The notes: a model not told the origin generated them from the letters alone. DNA of 19,059 bases from CAZGYE01 sp964530165 (GCA_964530165.1 CAZGYE010000077.1:1-19059); one strand, 5' to 3'. Numbered from the stretch's first letter, positions 7,130-15,582 are shown. Program-made: numbers and translations.

Positions 7130-8509
7130 CTAGATCCTTTCGAAATAGCGCTGCCGTTCCCAATCGGTGACGGCCCGATCGAAGGCTTCCTGTTCGGTCC
7201 GGAAAAAATGCACGTAATGGTCGAGGACGTCGGCTCCCAGAGCCGTCTTGACGAAGCCGCTCTCTTCGAACGCGTCGGTGGCCTCTCTCAAGGTCCGAGG
7301 CACGTGCGGCAGGTCATCGGCGTGATACACGTCGCCCTCGTAGACGGCCGGCGGCTCGAGCCGGCGGGCGATTCCGTCGAGTCCCGAGGAGAGCGCGGCG
7401 GCATACGTCAGATACGGATTGCAGTCGGCGCCGGGAATTCGGCATTCAATCCGCAGGCTCTCTCCTGTGCCGACAACACGGAAGCCGGCCGTGCGGTTGT
7501 CGTGACTCCAGCCCAAGCGGGTCGGCGCCCAGGAGCCGGTTTGGTACCGCTTGTACGAGTTGACCGTGGGAGCGTAGAACACCATCCACTCCGGAACATG
7601 GGCCATCCAGCCGCCCAAGAACCAGCGAAACTCGTCGGAGCATGAGATGGGGCCGAGGTCCTGTTCCCCGACAAACGTGTTCCGGCCGTTCCGCCAGAGG
7701 CTGAGATGAATATGGCAGCTAGAACCGGCCCGGTCTGCCGCATACTTCGCCATGAACGTCACGCTCACGCCGAGCGGATCGGCGACTTCTTTGAAGCACT
7801 GTTTGAAGATGCTGTGATTGTCGGCCATCCTCAGGACGTCGGCGTAGCGGACATTCAGTTCGTGTTGCCCCTGGCCCCATTCCCCTTTCGTGCATTCCAC
7901 GGGCACCCCGGAAGCGGCCAAATGTCTGCGGACTTTCGCGTTGAGGTGCTCTTCACGGGCCCCTTGCAGGGCGTGATAGTCTTCGATGTACCAGCCGGCC
8001 GGCTCCAGGTCGGTGTAGCCGGATTGAGCCGCTTCCCGATACGAGTTCGTAAAGATGTAGTACTCCAGTTCCGAGCCGGCCCGAGCTTCGTACTCCATGT
8101 CCGCGCAGAGATCGAGTTGGCGTTTCAGAACCGAACGAGGCGCCAGCGGCACCAATTCCTGCATCATCTCATCCTCGACGTCGCACAGCACCATCGCCGT
8201 CTTGTCGAGCCAGCTCGCCACGCGCAGCGTACCGGCATCGGGAACCAGATGAAAATCGCCGTAACCCCGCTCCCAGTTCGCGAAACGGTATCCGCCGACC
8301 GGTTTCATCTCCATGTCGACCGTCAGCAGATAATCGCAAGCATGGGAACCGGCCTCGGCTGTGTGTTCGAGGAAGAAGCCGGCGTCAAACCGCTTGCCCA
8401 TCAATCGGCCGTAAAGATCGCTGAAAACGGCCAAAACGGTGTCGATGCGGCCGGCCGAAACACGCTCGGCCAATTCCGCTCGCGTGAGCATTCCAGATGC
8501 GCGTGACAT
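7130..8509 (-). CDS. Glutamine-synthetase-like gamma-glutamyl-amine ligase
   Basis: The protein has 459 residues; the ATG at 8509 follows an AAAGAGA purine run. The GS fold is complete: an N-terminal beta-grasp (about 15-110), then catalytic motifs GSELEYYIF (metal Glu147/Glu149), KGEWGQGQHELN (Glu210, Glu217), SSCHIHLSLW (His267), NSYKRYQTGSWAPTRLGWSH (317-336), NRTAGFRV and RIECRIPGADCNPYL (Glu355, Arg357). In ammonia-using GlnA the flap reads GFEAP; here the equivalent is GSWAP, with Trp in place of the glutamate that helps bind ammonium. This resembles GlnA-like enzymes that glutamylate amines, such as PuuA and the Streptomyces GlnA3 and GlnA4. With an ethanolamine-type permease directly upstream on the same strand, I infer a gamma-glutamyl-ethanolamide (or similar amine) synthetase. 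Ordinary GlnA activity is less likely. Confidence 0.8.
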   Translation of the reverse strand: MSRASGMLTRAELAERVSAGRIDTVLAVFSDLYGRLMGKRFDAGFFLEHTAEAGSHACDYLLTVDMEMKPVGGYRFANWERGYGDFHLVPDAGTLRVASWLDKTAMVLCDVEDEMMQELVPLAPRSVLKRQLDLCADMEYEARAGSELEYYIFTNSYREAAQSGYTDLEPAGWYIEDYHALQGAREEHLNAKVRRHLAASGVPVECTKGEWGQGQHELNVRYADVLRMADNHSIFKQCFKEVADPLGVSVTFMAKYAADRAGSSCHIHLSLWRNGRNTFVGEQDLGPISCSDEFRWFLGGWMAHVPEWMVFYAPTVNSYKRYQTGSWAPTRLGWSHDNRTAGFRVVGTGESLRIECRIPGADCNPYLTYAAALSSGLDGIARRLEPPAVYEGDVYHADDLPHVPRTLREATDAFEESGFVKTALGADVLDHYVHFFRTEQEAFDRAVTDWERQRYFERI

Positions 8510-8582
8510 GGACTGTGTCTCTTTCTGAAACCACAGAGTTTAGCACACCACGGGGTTTTTTTCCGCAAATCAAAAACAGGAA

Positions 8583-8680
8583 AGGCTCGCGAGGGCGAAG
8601 CTCCCGCTGAGCCGAGATTCTGCATGAAAGCCCACGGGTGGTAACCCGTGGGGTCCCGCCGGTTGCCACCGGCGGGCTTT
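8583..8680. repeat. Cluster of three hairpins between permease and ligase genes
   Basis: First, 8583-8613 is an imperfect hairpin (GGCTCGCGAGGG paired with CTCCCGCTGAGCC). Next come two perfect 9-base-arm hairpins with four-base loops: CCCACGGGT/ACCCGTGGG (8631-8652) and CCCGCCGGT/ACCGGCGGG (8655-8676). The two are near mirror images within an outer AAAGCCC...GGGCTTT frame (8627-8680), so the block could also fold as one long stem. No T-run follows in the direction of transcription. It occupies most of the 223-base gap and probably shapes the RNA between the two genes. Confidence 0.85.
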
Positions 8681-8732
8681 GTCGGTTCGACAAGAGCCTC
8701 GCGCTGCCTTCCAACGATTTGCGCGACAAAGC

Positions 8733-10208
8733 TTACTGATGGACCAGCTCTCCCTCGGCATCGGCGATCAGCGCCTCTTCCTCCTCCGGCGCCTGGGCCA
8801 CCAGGTGATGCCGACTGTACACGAAGAAGTAAACGACGCCGACGACCAGAAAAGTGGCCACACCGCCGACCGCCGGGCGGTACGCTTCCACGTCGAAGGT
8901 GGCCGCCAACGCCACCAGCGAAAGCGCGGCCCCAACCACCGCACCGGGAATTCCGAGCGGACTGCGATACGGCCGCCGCAAATGGGGACGGCTGATCCTC
9001 AGTTTCACGTAGCTGAACATGACCATCGCGTACGAGATGACCGCGCCGAACACGGCCATGTTCAGCAGGGTCGCACCGACCTTGCTGTCTTCGCCGCCGG
9101 TCACCTCGATGCAGACCGCGCAGGCGAAGCCGATGACGGCTCCCAGCACCAACGCCGCATGGGGTGTATGGTTCCGCCCGGTCAGCGAAATCCACCGCGG
9201 CAAATAACCGGAACGTGACAGCGCGAACAGCACGCGGCCGTAGGCGTAAATGATCGTATGGAAGCTGGCGACCAAACCGGCCAATGAGATCAGTGTCAAC
9301 AGCTTGCTGGCGGCTCCGATTCCGAAGACGGCCCGAAACCCGTCGGCCAGCGGCGCAGCGGATTGACCGATCGCTTTGGCTCCGCCGCCCACGCCGGTAT
9401 TCAGCACCAACGTAAACAGCGACAAGAGCAACAGCGTCAGGATGCCCAGAATCAGCGCTTTGGGCATGTCGCTGACGACGTCGTGTGTTTCTTCAGCGGC
9501 CAGTGGCAACTGTTCAATCGCCAGATAGAACCAGATCGCAAACGGCAGCGAGGCAAACACGCCCCGCCAACCTTTCGGCAGCCAATCGGCCGACTGGCCG
9601 GCATCCACTTTGATGTTGAACAGGAGTTCCCAGTGGAACGCCCCCATCGTCAATGCGCTCGTATAGAAAACCACCAAGACGGCGACGGCAATCACCGTGA
9701 CGACCAATCCCACCTTGAGCGTCAGCTCGACCCCGCGAATGTTGATCGCCACGAATAGCAAGTAGTACAGAAACCACCAGACGAAACCGGGAACGCCCGC
9801 GATCAGCTCGTTCATATATCCGCCAATGAAATAAACGATGACCGCCGGAGTGATCACGTACTCGATCGTATCGGTCAGGCCGCAAATGAATCCTCCGGTC
9901 GGTCCGAACGCATTGCGGGTGAACGAAAAGAATCCGCCCGTATGAGGCAGCGCGGCCGAGAGCTCGGCAATCGTGAAAATCATGCACACGTACATCATGG
10001 CCATCAGGACCGTGGCGATCGCCAGCCCTGCGAAGCCGCCGTGATTCAGGCCGAGGTTCCAACCGCCGTAGTCGCCCGAGATCACCGCTCCCACGCCCAA
10101 CGCCCACAGCAGAACCCAGCCGGCGCTGCGGCGCAGTTTTCGTTTGTCCAAGTAATCGTGACCGACGTCGTCGTCGTACCGCGCAACCCCGGATTTCTTC
10201 TTCGCCAT
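8733..10208 (-). CDS. APC-family amine permease, ethanolamine type
   Basis: The protein has 491 residues from the ATG at 10208, with CGAGGG upstream. A charged cytoplasmic N-terminus of about 28 residues is followed by about 12 hydrophobic helices. The sequence fits the ethanolamine permease branch (Eat type) of the amino acid-polyamine-organocation superfamily. Helix 1 carries ALGVGAVISGDYGGWNLGLN (36-55), followed by AELSAALPHTGGFFSFTRNA and ICGLTDTIEYVITPAVIVYF. The C-terminus is acidic and cytoplasmic. It would import ethanolamine or a related small amine by proton or sodium symport. The next gene on the same strand encodes a gamma-glutamyl-amine ligase, which could trap the amine after entry. 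No eutBC lyase genes are visible. Substrate assignment rests on remembered family resemblance, so another amine is possible. Confidence 0.8.
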   Translation of the reverse strand: MAKKKSGVARYDDDVGHDYLDKRKLRRSAGWVLLWALGVGAVISGDYGGWNLGLNHGGFAGLAIATVLMAMMYVCMIFTIAELSAALPHTGGFFSFTRNAFGPTGGFICGLTDTIEYVITPAVIVYFIGGYMNELIAGVPGFVWWFLYYLLFVAINIRGVELTLKVGLVVTVIAVAVLVVFYTSALTMGAFHWELLFNIKVDAGQSADWLPKGWRGVFASLPFAIWFYLAIEQLPLAAEETHDVVSDMPKALILGILTLLLLSLFTLVLNTGVGGGAKAIGQSAAPLADGFRAVFGIGAASKLLTLISLAGLVASFHTIIYAYGRVLFALSRSGYLPRWISLTGRNHTPHAALVLGAVIGFACAVCIEVTGGEDSKVGATLLNMAVFGAVISYAMVMFSYVKLRISRPHLRRPYRSPLGIPGAVVGAALSLVALAATFDVEAYRPAVGGVATFLVVGVVYFFVYSRHHLVAQAPEEEEALIADAEGELVHQ

Positions 10209-10247
10209 TCAGCAGCCCTCGCACGACGGTCGGACGACGCAATTGAT

Positions 10248-10382
10248 TAGAAGCAGTTTCAAAACTGGGTTACCGGGATGGGTGGCTGGGGTCGAACATC
10301 GTGAGCCCCCAGGATTTGCAGCATCTGTGGGGTCGCGTTGCTCCACCACAGCCACCCGGATAGGGTTTTGAAACTGCTTCTA
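10248..10382. mobile_element. MITE-like 135-base palindromic element
   Basis: The ends are perfect 18-base inverted repeats: TAGAAGCAGTTTCAAAAC (10248-10265) and its reverse complement (10365-10382). Inside is a second, imperfect inverted pair, GGGTGGCTGGGG (from about 10280) against CCACAGCCACCC (10346-10357), and a small hairpin CTGTGG...CCACAG. The inner right arm also occurs at the left edge of the window. The element has no coding capacity. It separates the permease and VOC genes, and the VOC stop codon TAG is the terminal three bases of the right arm. I see no clear target duplication. Confidence 0.75.
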
Positions 10383-10706
10383 GAGCGGATTGTCCTGGTA
10401 CTCCATCAGCTCGACCAGCGCGCCGTCGCTGGTCTGGTAGAAGCCGACCCGCAGGTTCTCCATCGGCCAGAACGGTTCGAGCACGACCGGCATGCCGCGG
10501 GAGGCCTCCTCGATCGAATCGACGCGGTAGGCGACGTGCGGCTGGTTCCGCAACGGGCCGGTGACAGGTGTGTCCGGCTCGTACCGCAGCCATTCGACGT
10601 GAAACGGATGGTTGATGAAATCGGTGATCCAGACGCGTGTGGCTTCGATAAAAATCTCGCCCTCTTTCGGTTCGTCGGTAATCAGGCCGATGTGAGAGAA
10701 CTCCAT
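10380..10706 (-). CDS. VOC-superfamily (glyoxalase fold) protein
   Basis: The protein has 108 residues from the ATG at 10706, which has AAGGGAGC upstream; a longer start at 10742 lacks such a site. Paired beta-alpha-beta modules typical of the vicinal oxygen chelate fold are visible: MEFSHIGLITDEP at the start, QPHVAYRVDSIEEA in the middle and GFYQTSDGALVELMEY at the end. His5, His57 and Glu99 sit where VOC enzymes bind their metal, so a metal-dependent lyase, isomerase or epimerase is possible. The substrate is unknown. The last codon and stop lie in the right arm of a palindromic element, so the present C-terminus (YQDNPL) may have been set by that insertion. Confidence 0.75.
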   Translation of the reverse strand: MEFSHIGLITDEPKEGEIFIEATRVWITDFINHPFHVEWLRYEPDTPVTGPLRNQPHVAYRVDSIEEASRGMPVVLEPFWPMENLRVGFYQTSDGALVELMEYQDNPL

Positions 10707-10766
10707 CAATTGGCTCCCTTCTCTTGTTGCTGAACGGAACAAGTCGCATTTCGTCCGTTCTGTTTC

Positions 10767-11801
10767 TCACGGTAGTTTCGGAGGCTCGATTTTTGGCAGC
10801 TCTCCGCTCAAGGACTCCAGAAAGGCGACGATTGGATCGAAATCGCTGAAGCTTTCGCTCAACCGCGGTGCGACGTCAAGCGGCAAGCCGTCGGGGGCCT
10901 CCAATGGAACCGATCGAAGATAATAGAGGACGACCTCTTCCAGCGTGCGGATCGAACCGTTGTGCATGTACGGGCCGGTGCGGGCAACGTCTCGCAAGGG
11001 GGCAGTGCGGAACGCGTACTGGTCCTTTTTCTTCCCGGTCACAGCGCCCCGGCCGTGATCCCGGAAAGAGACACCCAGCCGATAAAACTTGCCGTCGCTC
11101 AAGAGCGGGCCGTTGTGGCAACGCACGCAATTCGCCTCGCCGGCGAACAATTCCATTCCCTTCCGGGCCCTTTCGGAGAGCGCCCCTTTGTCACCCTGCA
11201 GGTAGCGATCCAACGGAGAATTGCGGGTGATCAAAGTCCGCTGAAACGCGGCCAGCGCCCGCGCGACGCCTTTGCGCGTGACCCCTGTGCCGAAAACCGC
11301 TTGGAACTGCGTCACGTAACCGGCAACGGCATTCAATTCCTTCTCCAGATCGTCGAGCTTCTGGTTCATCTCGGCCGGCGCGGTGATCGGCCCGAGCGCC
11401 TGCTCCTCCAAACTGCCGGCCCGTCCGTCCCAGAAGTAGCTGGAAAGAAAAGCCGAGTTCAGCACGGTCGGCGTATTGCGCACAAGCCGTTTCCCGCCGG
11501 CGCCTTTCCCGAGAGCCAGACCGTCGCTGAACGCTTTTTCCGGCAAATGGCACGTGGCACAGCTCATGCTGTTGTCGCCGGAGAGCCGGGGATCGAAAAA
11601 CAACTGTTTGCCGAGGGCAACCTTCTCGGCGGTCGTCGGATTGTCCGGCGGGGCCGGCGCTTTGGCCGGTAAGGGAACCAGTCGCTTTCCCTTGGCCGAC
11701 CCAGGCGGAACCGCTTCCGCGTTCAGAACTGAAAACAGCAGACACGCCAGCGCGATGCCGACAGTCATGCTCCAGCGACCCGGCAAATCCATCGCGTCCA
11801 T
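10767..11801 (-). CDS. Exported di-haem cytochrome c peroxidase
   Basis: The protein has 344 residues from the ATG at 11801, which has GGAGG seven bases upstream. A further in-frame start at 11828 would place that site inside the gene. Residues 1-30 form a Sec signal peptide ending AEA. Two c-type haem sites are present, CATCH (81-85) and CVRCH (225-229), in the normal order and spacing of the CcpA/MauG family. Other family blocks are LGKQLFFDPRLSGDNSMSCA, FWDGRAGSLEEQALGPI and TGPYMHNGSIRTLEE (Met279 is a probable distal haem ligand). The length is usual for the family. It probably reduces hydrogen peroxide in the periplasm with electrons from a small cytochrome or similar donor. MauG-like oxidases share the fold but typically have Tyr in place of the Met, which favours a peroxidase. 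Confidence 0.93.
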   Translation of the reverse strand: MDAMDLPGRWSMTVGIALACLLFSVLNAEAVPPGSAKGKRLVPLPAKAPAPPDNPTTAEKVALGKQLFFDPRLSGDNSMSCATCHLPEKAFSDGLALGKGAGGKRLVRNTPTVLNSAFLSSYFWDGRAGSLEEQALGPITAPAEMNQKLDDLEKELNAVAGYVTQFQAVFGTGVTRKGVARALAAFQRTLITRNSPLDRYLQGDKGALSERARKGMELFAGEANCVRCHNGPLLSDGKFYRLGVSFRDHGRGAVTGKKKDQYAFRTAPLRDVARTGPYMHNGSIRTLEEVVLYYLRSVPLEAPDGLPLDVAPRLSESFSDFDPIVAFLESLSGELPKIEPPKLP

Positions 11802-11869
11802 CAGTCGCCTCCGTTTCTTCCCAGGCAAGACTCGCTGACCGGACCGACGTCACGCAGTTTTCGCGGCGG

Positions 11870-11944
11870 GTGGCACGCCCTGATGTCAGGAAGGGCGTGG
11901 TCACGACCTACGCCACACCCATCCCTGCGGTCTGGGCGTGCCAC
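11870..11944. repeat. Inverted repeat with 11-base perfect arms
   Basis: GTGGCACGCCC (11870-11880) and GGGCGTGCCAC (11934-11944) are exact reverse complements. The left arm also forms a local hairpin, CACGCCCT...AGGGCGTG, ending near 11899. It lies about 70 bases upstream of the cytochrome peroxidase start, where it could influence expression. Its size and style resemble the other palindromic repeats in this window. Confidence 0.65.
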
Positions 11945-12198
11945 ACTTCCGAAACGCTTACAATGTCGCCAAGCCGTCATTGGACGGTGGATTCCAATGA
12001 AAAGCAACCGAAAACGTTTTTCCGGCGTCTCCTTTTGCAGGCCGTCGCCGGTTGGTATGGAATCGTCTGTGCGCGCGCTCTCACCTTTCCCGACGAAGGA
12101 CTCAGACGCGCGCGGAACGACCGGCTGCACAGGGCAAGCCGATGATAAGTGTCCCGCTGCTGAGCGGGGAAATGTTCGACATCGCCGTATCTCCCCCT

Positions 12199-12224
12199 CG
12201 CCGCGTCCCCGCGCCGCGTCTCCG
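12199..12224. repeat. Two-copy 13-base GC-rich tandem repeat
   Basis: CGCCGCGTCCCCG (12199-12211) is followed directly by CGCCGCGTCTCCG (12212-12224), with one mismatch. It sits in a C-rich tract about 240 bases upstream of the first DUF1559 gene. I see no function. Confidence 0.6.
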
Positions 12225-12461
12225 ATTCCCCCTCCCCGAATTTGGCGGAGGGCCCCGGTCTCTTTTTCACGATTGTGCTTGAAGATCCGACATGGAAGAA
12301 TCATAATATGTGCCACCGTTTAGGGTTCCCGATTCGGTAGTCTTGTTTCGCACTCACGGTGAGTCCGCCGTTGCTGTACAATGAGAGTCTGTGCGTATTC
12401 CTCGGTTTTGATTGTTGTCAATTAGTTTGTTCTTTTTGCTCGTTGGGAAAAGGAGATCGTC

Positions 12462-13439
<978 letters not shown>

Positions 13440-13474
13440 GTCGAGAATTTGAAAAGTTCGTGAAGACTAGTAGC

Positions 13475-14026
13475 ATGCACGAAATAACTTCCCGATTTCA
13501 GATCCCCGGAATTTTGAAAATCCCGGGGATCTCGCCCCCCAAGCGAGAATTTGTTTCGTGCACGATCCTCAATGTCTATCGTTCTTTGCTTTTTCCTTTC
13601 TGTTTGCTTCTCGTTTCCGGCTGCGGCGGCGGCCCTGAGGGTCCAGCTTTGGTCCCCGTGAGCGGAAAGGTGGCCGTGGACGGGAAAGCGGTGGTTGGGG
13701 CCACCGTGACCTTCCATCCCAAACAGTCGGGTTTGAATCCGAGCATCGGCACCACCGGTGAAGACGGGACCTACGAGCTGGTCTACTCGAGCCAAAAAGG
13801 AGCCGTCCCCGGAGAGTACAAGGTCACCGTCAGTTATTTCACCAATCCGGATGGGACGCCCTTCCAACAAACCGACGAGGGGATGGACATCGTCCAGATG
13901 GAGATGCAAGGCAAGGTGAAGGAATCGCTGCCGGCGAAATACACGGACCCCCAACAGACAGAGCTCAGCTTCACGGTTCCCGACGGCGGGACGAGCGAAG
14001 CCCATTTTCACCTGACAACCCACTAG
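13475..14026 (+). CDS. Lipoprotein with carboxypeptidase-regulatory-like domain
   Basis: The start is uncertain. The ATG at 13475 is listed; GTG at 13460 and TTG at 13586 are the in-frame alternatives. None has a good ribosome-binding site, and the first 30 codons translate a palindromic element. From 13475 the product has 183 residues. A hydrophobic stretch (SLLFPFCLLL) leads to the lipobox LVSGC, so the mature protein should be lipid-anchored at Cys50. The following PVSGKVAVDGKAVVGATVTF and GEDGTYELV, PGEYKVTVSYF form a transthyretin-like beta-sandwich of the carboxypeptidase-regulatory type. Such small lipoproteins commonly sit next to DUF1559 genes in planctomycetes, as here, and are presumably envelope partners. 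The function is not known. Confidence 0.8.
   Translation: MHEITSRFQIPGILKIPGISPPKREFVSCTILNVYRSLLFPFCLLLVSGCGGGPEGPALVPVSGKVAVDGKAVVGATVTFHPKQSGLNPSIGTTGEDGTYELVYSSQKGAVPGEYKVTVSYFTNPDGTPFQQTDEGMDIVQMEMQGKVKESLPAKYTDPQQTELSFTVPDGGTSEAHFHLTTH
13476..13562. repeat. Nested palindrome at the start of the lipoprotein gene
   Basis: The outer arms TGCACGAAA (13476-13484) and TTTCGTGCA (13554-13562) are perfect reverse complements. The core 13501-13531 (GATCCCCGG ... CCGGGGATC) forms a hairpin with 14 of 15 pairs around one central base. The element lies 36 bases after the first DUF1559 stop. In RNA it would place a very stable stem between the two genes. No T-run follows, so a factor-independent terminator is not indicated; a stability or attenuation element, or a small inserted repeat, is more likely. 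Confidence 0.8.
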
Positions 14027-14100
14027 CTTGTTGCCAGACTGCCCGTTGTGGAGCGGTTTGGATTTTGTTCGAGTTTCACTTTCTTGACGAGGAGCTGATC

Positions 14101-15159
14101 ATGAACGATTCTCATTCGTTTCCAGCATCAGCGGCCCGCCGCAGGGCGTTTACGCTGATCGAGTTGCTCGTGGTGATTGCAATTATCGCCATTTTGATTG
14201 CCCTGTTGCTGCCGGCCGTCCAGCAGGCGCGCGAAGCGGCTCGGCGCACGCAGTGCAGAAACAAGATGAAACAAATTGGCCTGGCTTTGCACAACTACCA
14301 CAGCACCTTCGGCCTGATGCCCTACTCAACCAGTGCGAAAGGCTCGTGCACCAGCGGAAGCGGTGCGCCAGTCAGCGGTAACATCAAGAATCATCGCGGC
14401 TGGGTCCTGTTGTTGCCGTATCTCGACCAGGCTGCGCTTTACAATCAGTTTGATCCGGATCAGGCCGCAGGGAATTATGACCGCGCGGGTGGCCCATCCG
14501 GGCTCGCGGGTTCTGCCGCCAACGGCAACGACATTGTCGTCTCAACGGTTGTGGATGCCTTCATTTGTCCGTCCGATGACGGCAATCCTCGCATCCTGAC
14601 CAACAGTTCCGCTTATTCACCCAGCGGAAGCTCGGCGCGGCGAGGCGCAAAGACCAGTTACGATTTCCAGGCGCACCTGGAGACATCGGGCTGCACCAAC
14701 TGGGGAAATCGCGCACTCAGCTCGCGTTACATGTTTGGCACCGAATCCAGTTGCCGTTTCAGGGACGTCAAAGATGGAACCAGCAACACCGTGATGGTCT
14801 GCGAAACGACATTGGATGTGAAGGACGGCTTCACCGCTCCTTGGGGCTATACCAACTGGACCGGTGCGGGTGTTGACATTACGTGGAATCCAGGTACAGG
14901 CGGTTGCGTGGCAGCGCTGGGACTGGGGTCCGCGCCGAATATCAACTACTGGCCGTGTTGCTCCTGGTGGACGCCGCCGTGCACCAACTTGACGGCGTAT
15001 AAAGTGGCTCATTGGGCACGGGCTGGCAGCGCGCACGACGGAGGCTGTCACATTCTGCTCGCCGATGGCTCTGTGCGGTTTATCTCCGCGACCACCGACC
15101 GAACGGTGCTCACGTACATGGGCCGCATGGCCGACGGCGTTCCGCTGGACGCCTTTTGA
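14101..15159 (+). CDS. DUF1559 protein with pseudopilin N-terminus (second copy)
   Basis: The protein has 352 residues. The ATG at 14101 has GAGGAG at a good distance. The N-terminal helix is identical to the first copy for about 30 residues (FTLIELLVVIAIIAILIALL onward), but the residue before Phe is Ala (RRRAF) rather than the Gly normally needed by prepilin peptidase. Processing may therefore be weaker or different. The C-terminus carries HDGGCHILLADGSVRFIS, the H-x9-DG signature. A Cys/Trp-rich patch (YWPCCSWWTPPC) lies in the distal half. The DNA of the shared helix differs at many synonymous sites from the first copy, so this is an old paralogue and not a recent duplication. A small lipoprotein gene follows. 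Confidence 0.93.
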   Translation: MNDSHSFPASAARRRAFTLIELLVVIAIIAILIALLLPAVQQAREAARRTQCRNKMKQIGLALHNYHSTFGLMPYSTSAKGSCTSGSGAPVSGNIKNHRGWVLLLPYLDQAALYNQFDPDQAAGNYDRAGGPSGLAGSAANGNDIVVSTVVDAFICPSDDGNPRILTNSSAYSPSGSSARRGAKTSYDFQAHLETSGCTNWGNRALSSRYMFGTESSCRFRDVKDGTSNTVMVCETTLDVKDGFTAPWGYTNWTGAGVDITWNPGTGGCVAALGLGSAPNINYWPCCSWWTPPCTNLTAYKVAHWARAGSAHDGGCHILLADGSVRFISATTDRTVLTYMGRMADGVPLDAF

Positions 15160-15274
15160 GAGTCCAGAAAACTTTTCATGACGAAACCTTCGTCGCTCCG
15201 CATGACAGCCAGAGCGCAGCTGGGGCGTTCGCGGGCGCAGTGAGATGTGGAATCTTCATGAGGACTTACCGACA

Positions 15275-15478
15275 ATGAGACACCGAACCGCTGGATTGCT
15301 CTGTTGCATCGTTTGTCTTGCATTGGCCGGATGTGCTGAGGAACCGGTCACTCCACCAGCTGCGCCATCTGGTATGGCCGCACCACCGGAATCGCCGGAT
15401 GCACATCCCGAGGCGGCGCTGGAAGAGAAAGGGGCGGACGCAGCACTGTCCGACGATCAGAAGCCCCCAAGCAACTGA
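15275..15478 (+). CDS. Small acidic proline/alanine-rich lipoprotein
   Basis: The product has 67 residues from the ATG at 15275, with TGAGGA ten bases upstream; the longer frame from 15245 adds residues before the signal. The signal MRHRTAGLLCCIVCLALAGC ends in a clear lipobox (LAGC), so Cys20 should be lipidated. The mature tail of about 47 residues is rich in Pro, Ala and Glu, has no fold signature and is probably a disordered tether. It closes the DUF1559-lipoprotein-DUF1559 run. Similar tiny lipoproteins accompany DUF1559 genes in planctomycetes. The role is unknown. Confidence 0.75.
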   Translation: MRHRTAGLLCCIVCLALAGCAEEPVTPPAAPSGMAAPPESPDAHPEAALEEKGADAALSDDQKPPSN

Positions 15479-15490
15479 TGTGATCTGTTG

Positions 15491-15555
15491 GTAGTGGAAC
15501 TCGCAAGAATTCAGCCTGAGTGATGGAGCAACGGAATTCTTGTGAATTCCGCTAC
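15491..15555. repeat. Palindromic GAATTC-type repeat, 22-base arms
   Basis: The left arm 15491-15512 (GTAGTGGAACTCGCAAGAAT and TC) pairs with 15534-15555 at 19 of 22 positions across a 21-base loop. The right arm contains a perfect inner palindrome, CGGAATTC ttgt GAATTCCG (15532-15551). The block starts 13 bases after the small lipoprotein stop. It could act as a 3' stem protecting the mRNA, though no T-run follows. It also forms the downstream end of the adjacent gene fragment on the minus strand. Confidence 0.8.
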
Positions 15556-15582
15556 GCGCAGTTTTGGGCTTGGCCGTGTGCT

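Larger units (their letters stand above)
11802..12461. other. Non-coding divergent intergenic region
   Basis: This 660-base region separates divergent genes: cytochrome peroxidase on the minus strand and DUF1559 on the plus strand. Both promoters should therefore lie here, but I see no convincing -35/-10 pair. It holds an inverted repeat (11870-11944) and a GC-rich tandem repeat (12199-12224). Long open frames exist on both strands, but their composition is Arg-rich and without recognisable motifs, so I treat them as chance. The stretch near 12300-12460 is AT-richer and fits a promoter for the DUF1559 cluster. Confidence 0.6.

Noticed and set aside
7064..8506. Plus-strand frames opposite the GS-like ligase
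   Set aside because: They are shadows of a complete, motif-supported minus-strand gene.
11801..12316. A 171-codon minus-strand frame ending at the cytochrome peroxidase start
   Set aside because: Arg-rich, no recognisable domain, contains the tandem and inverted repeats of the region, and has no ribosome-binding site.
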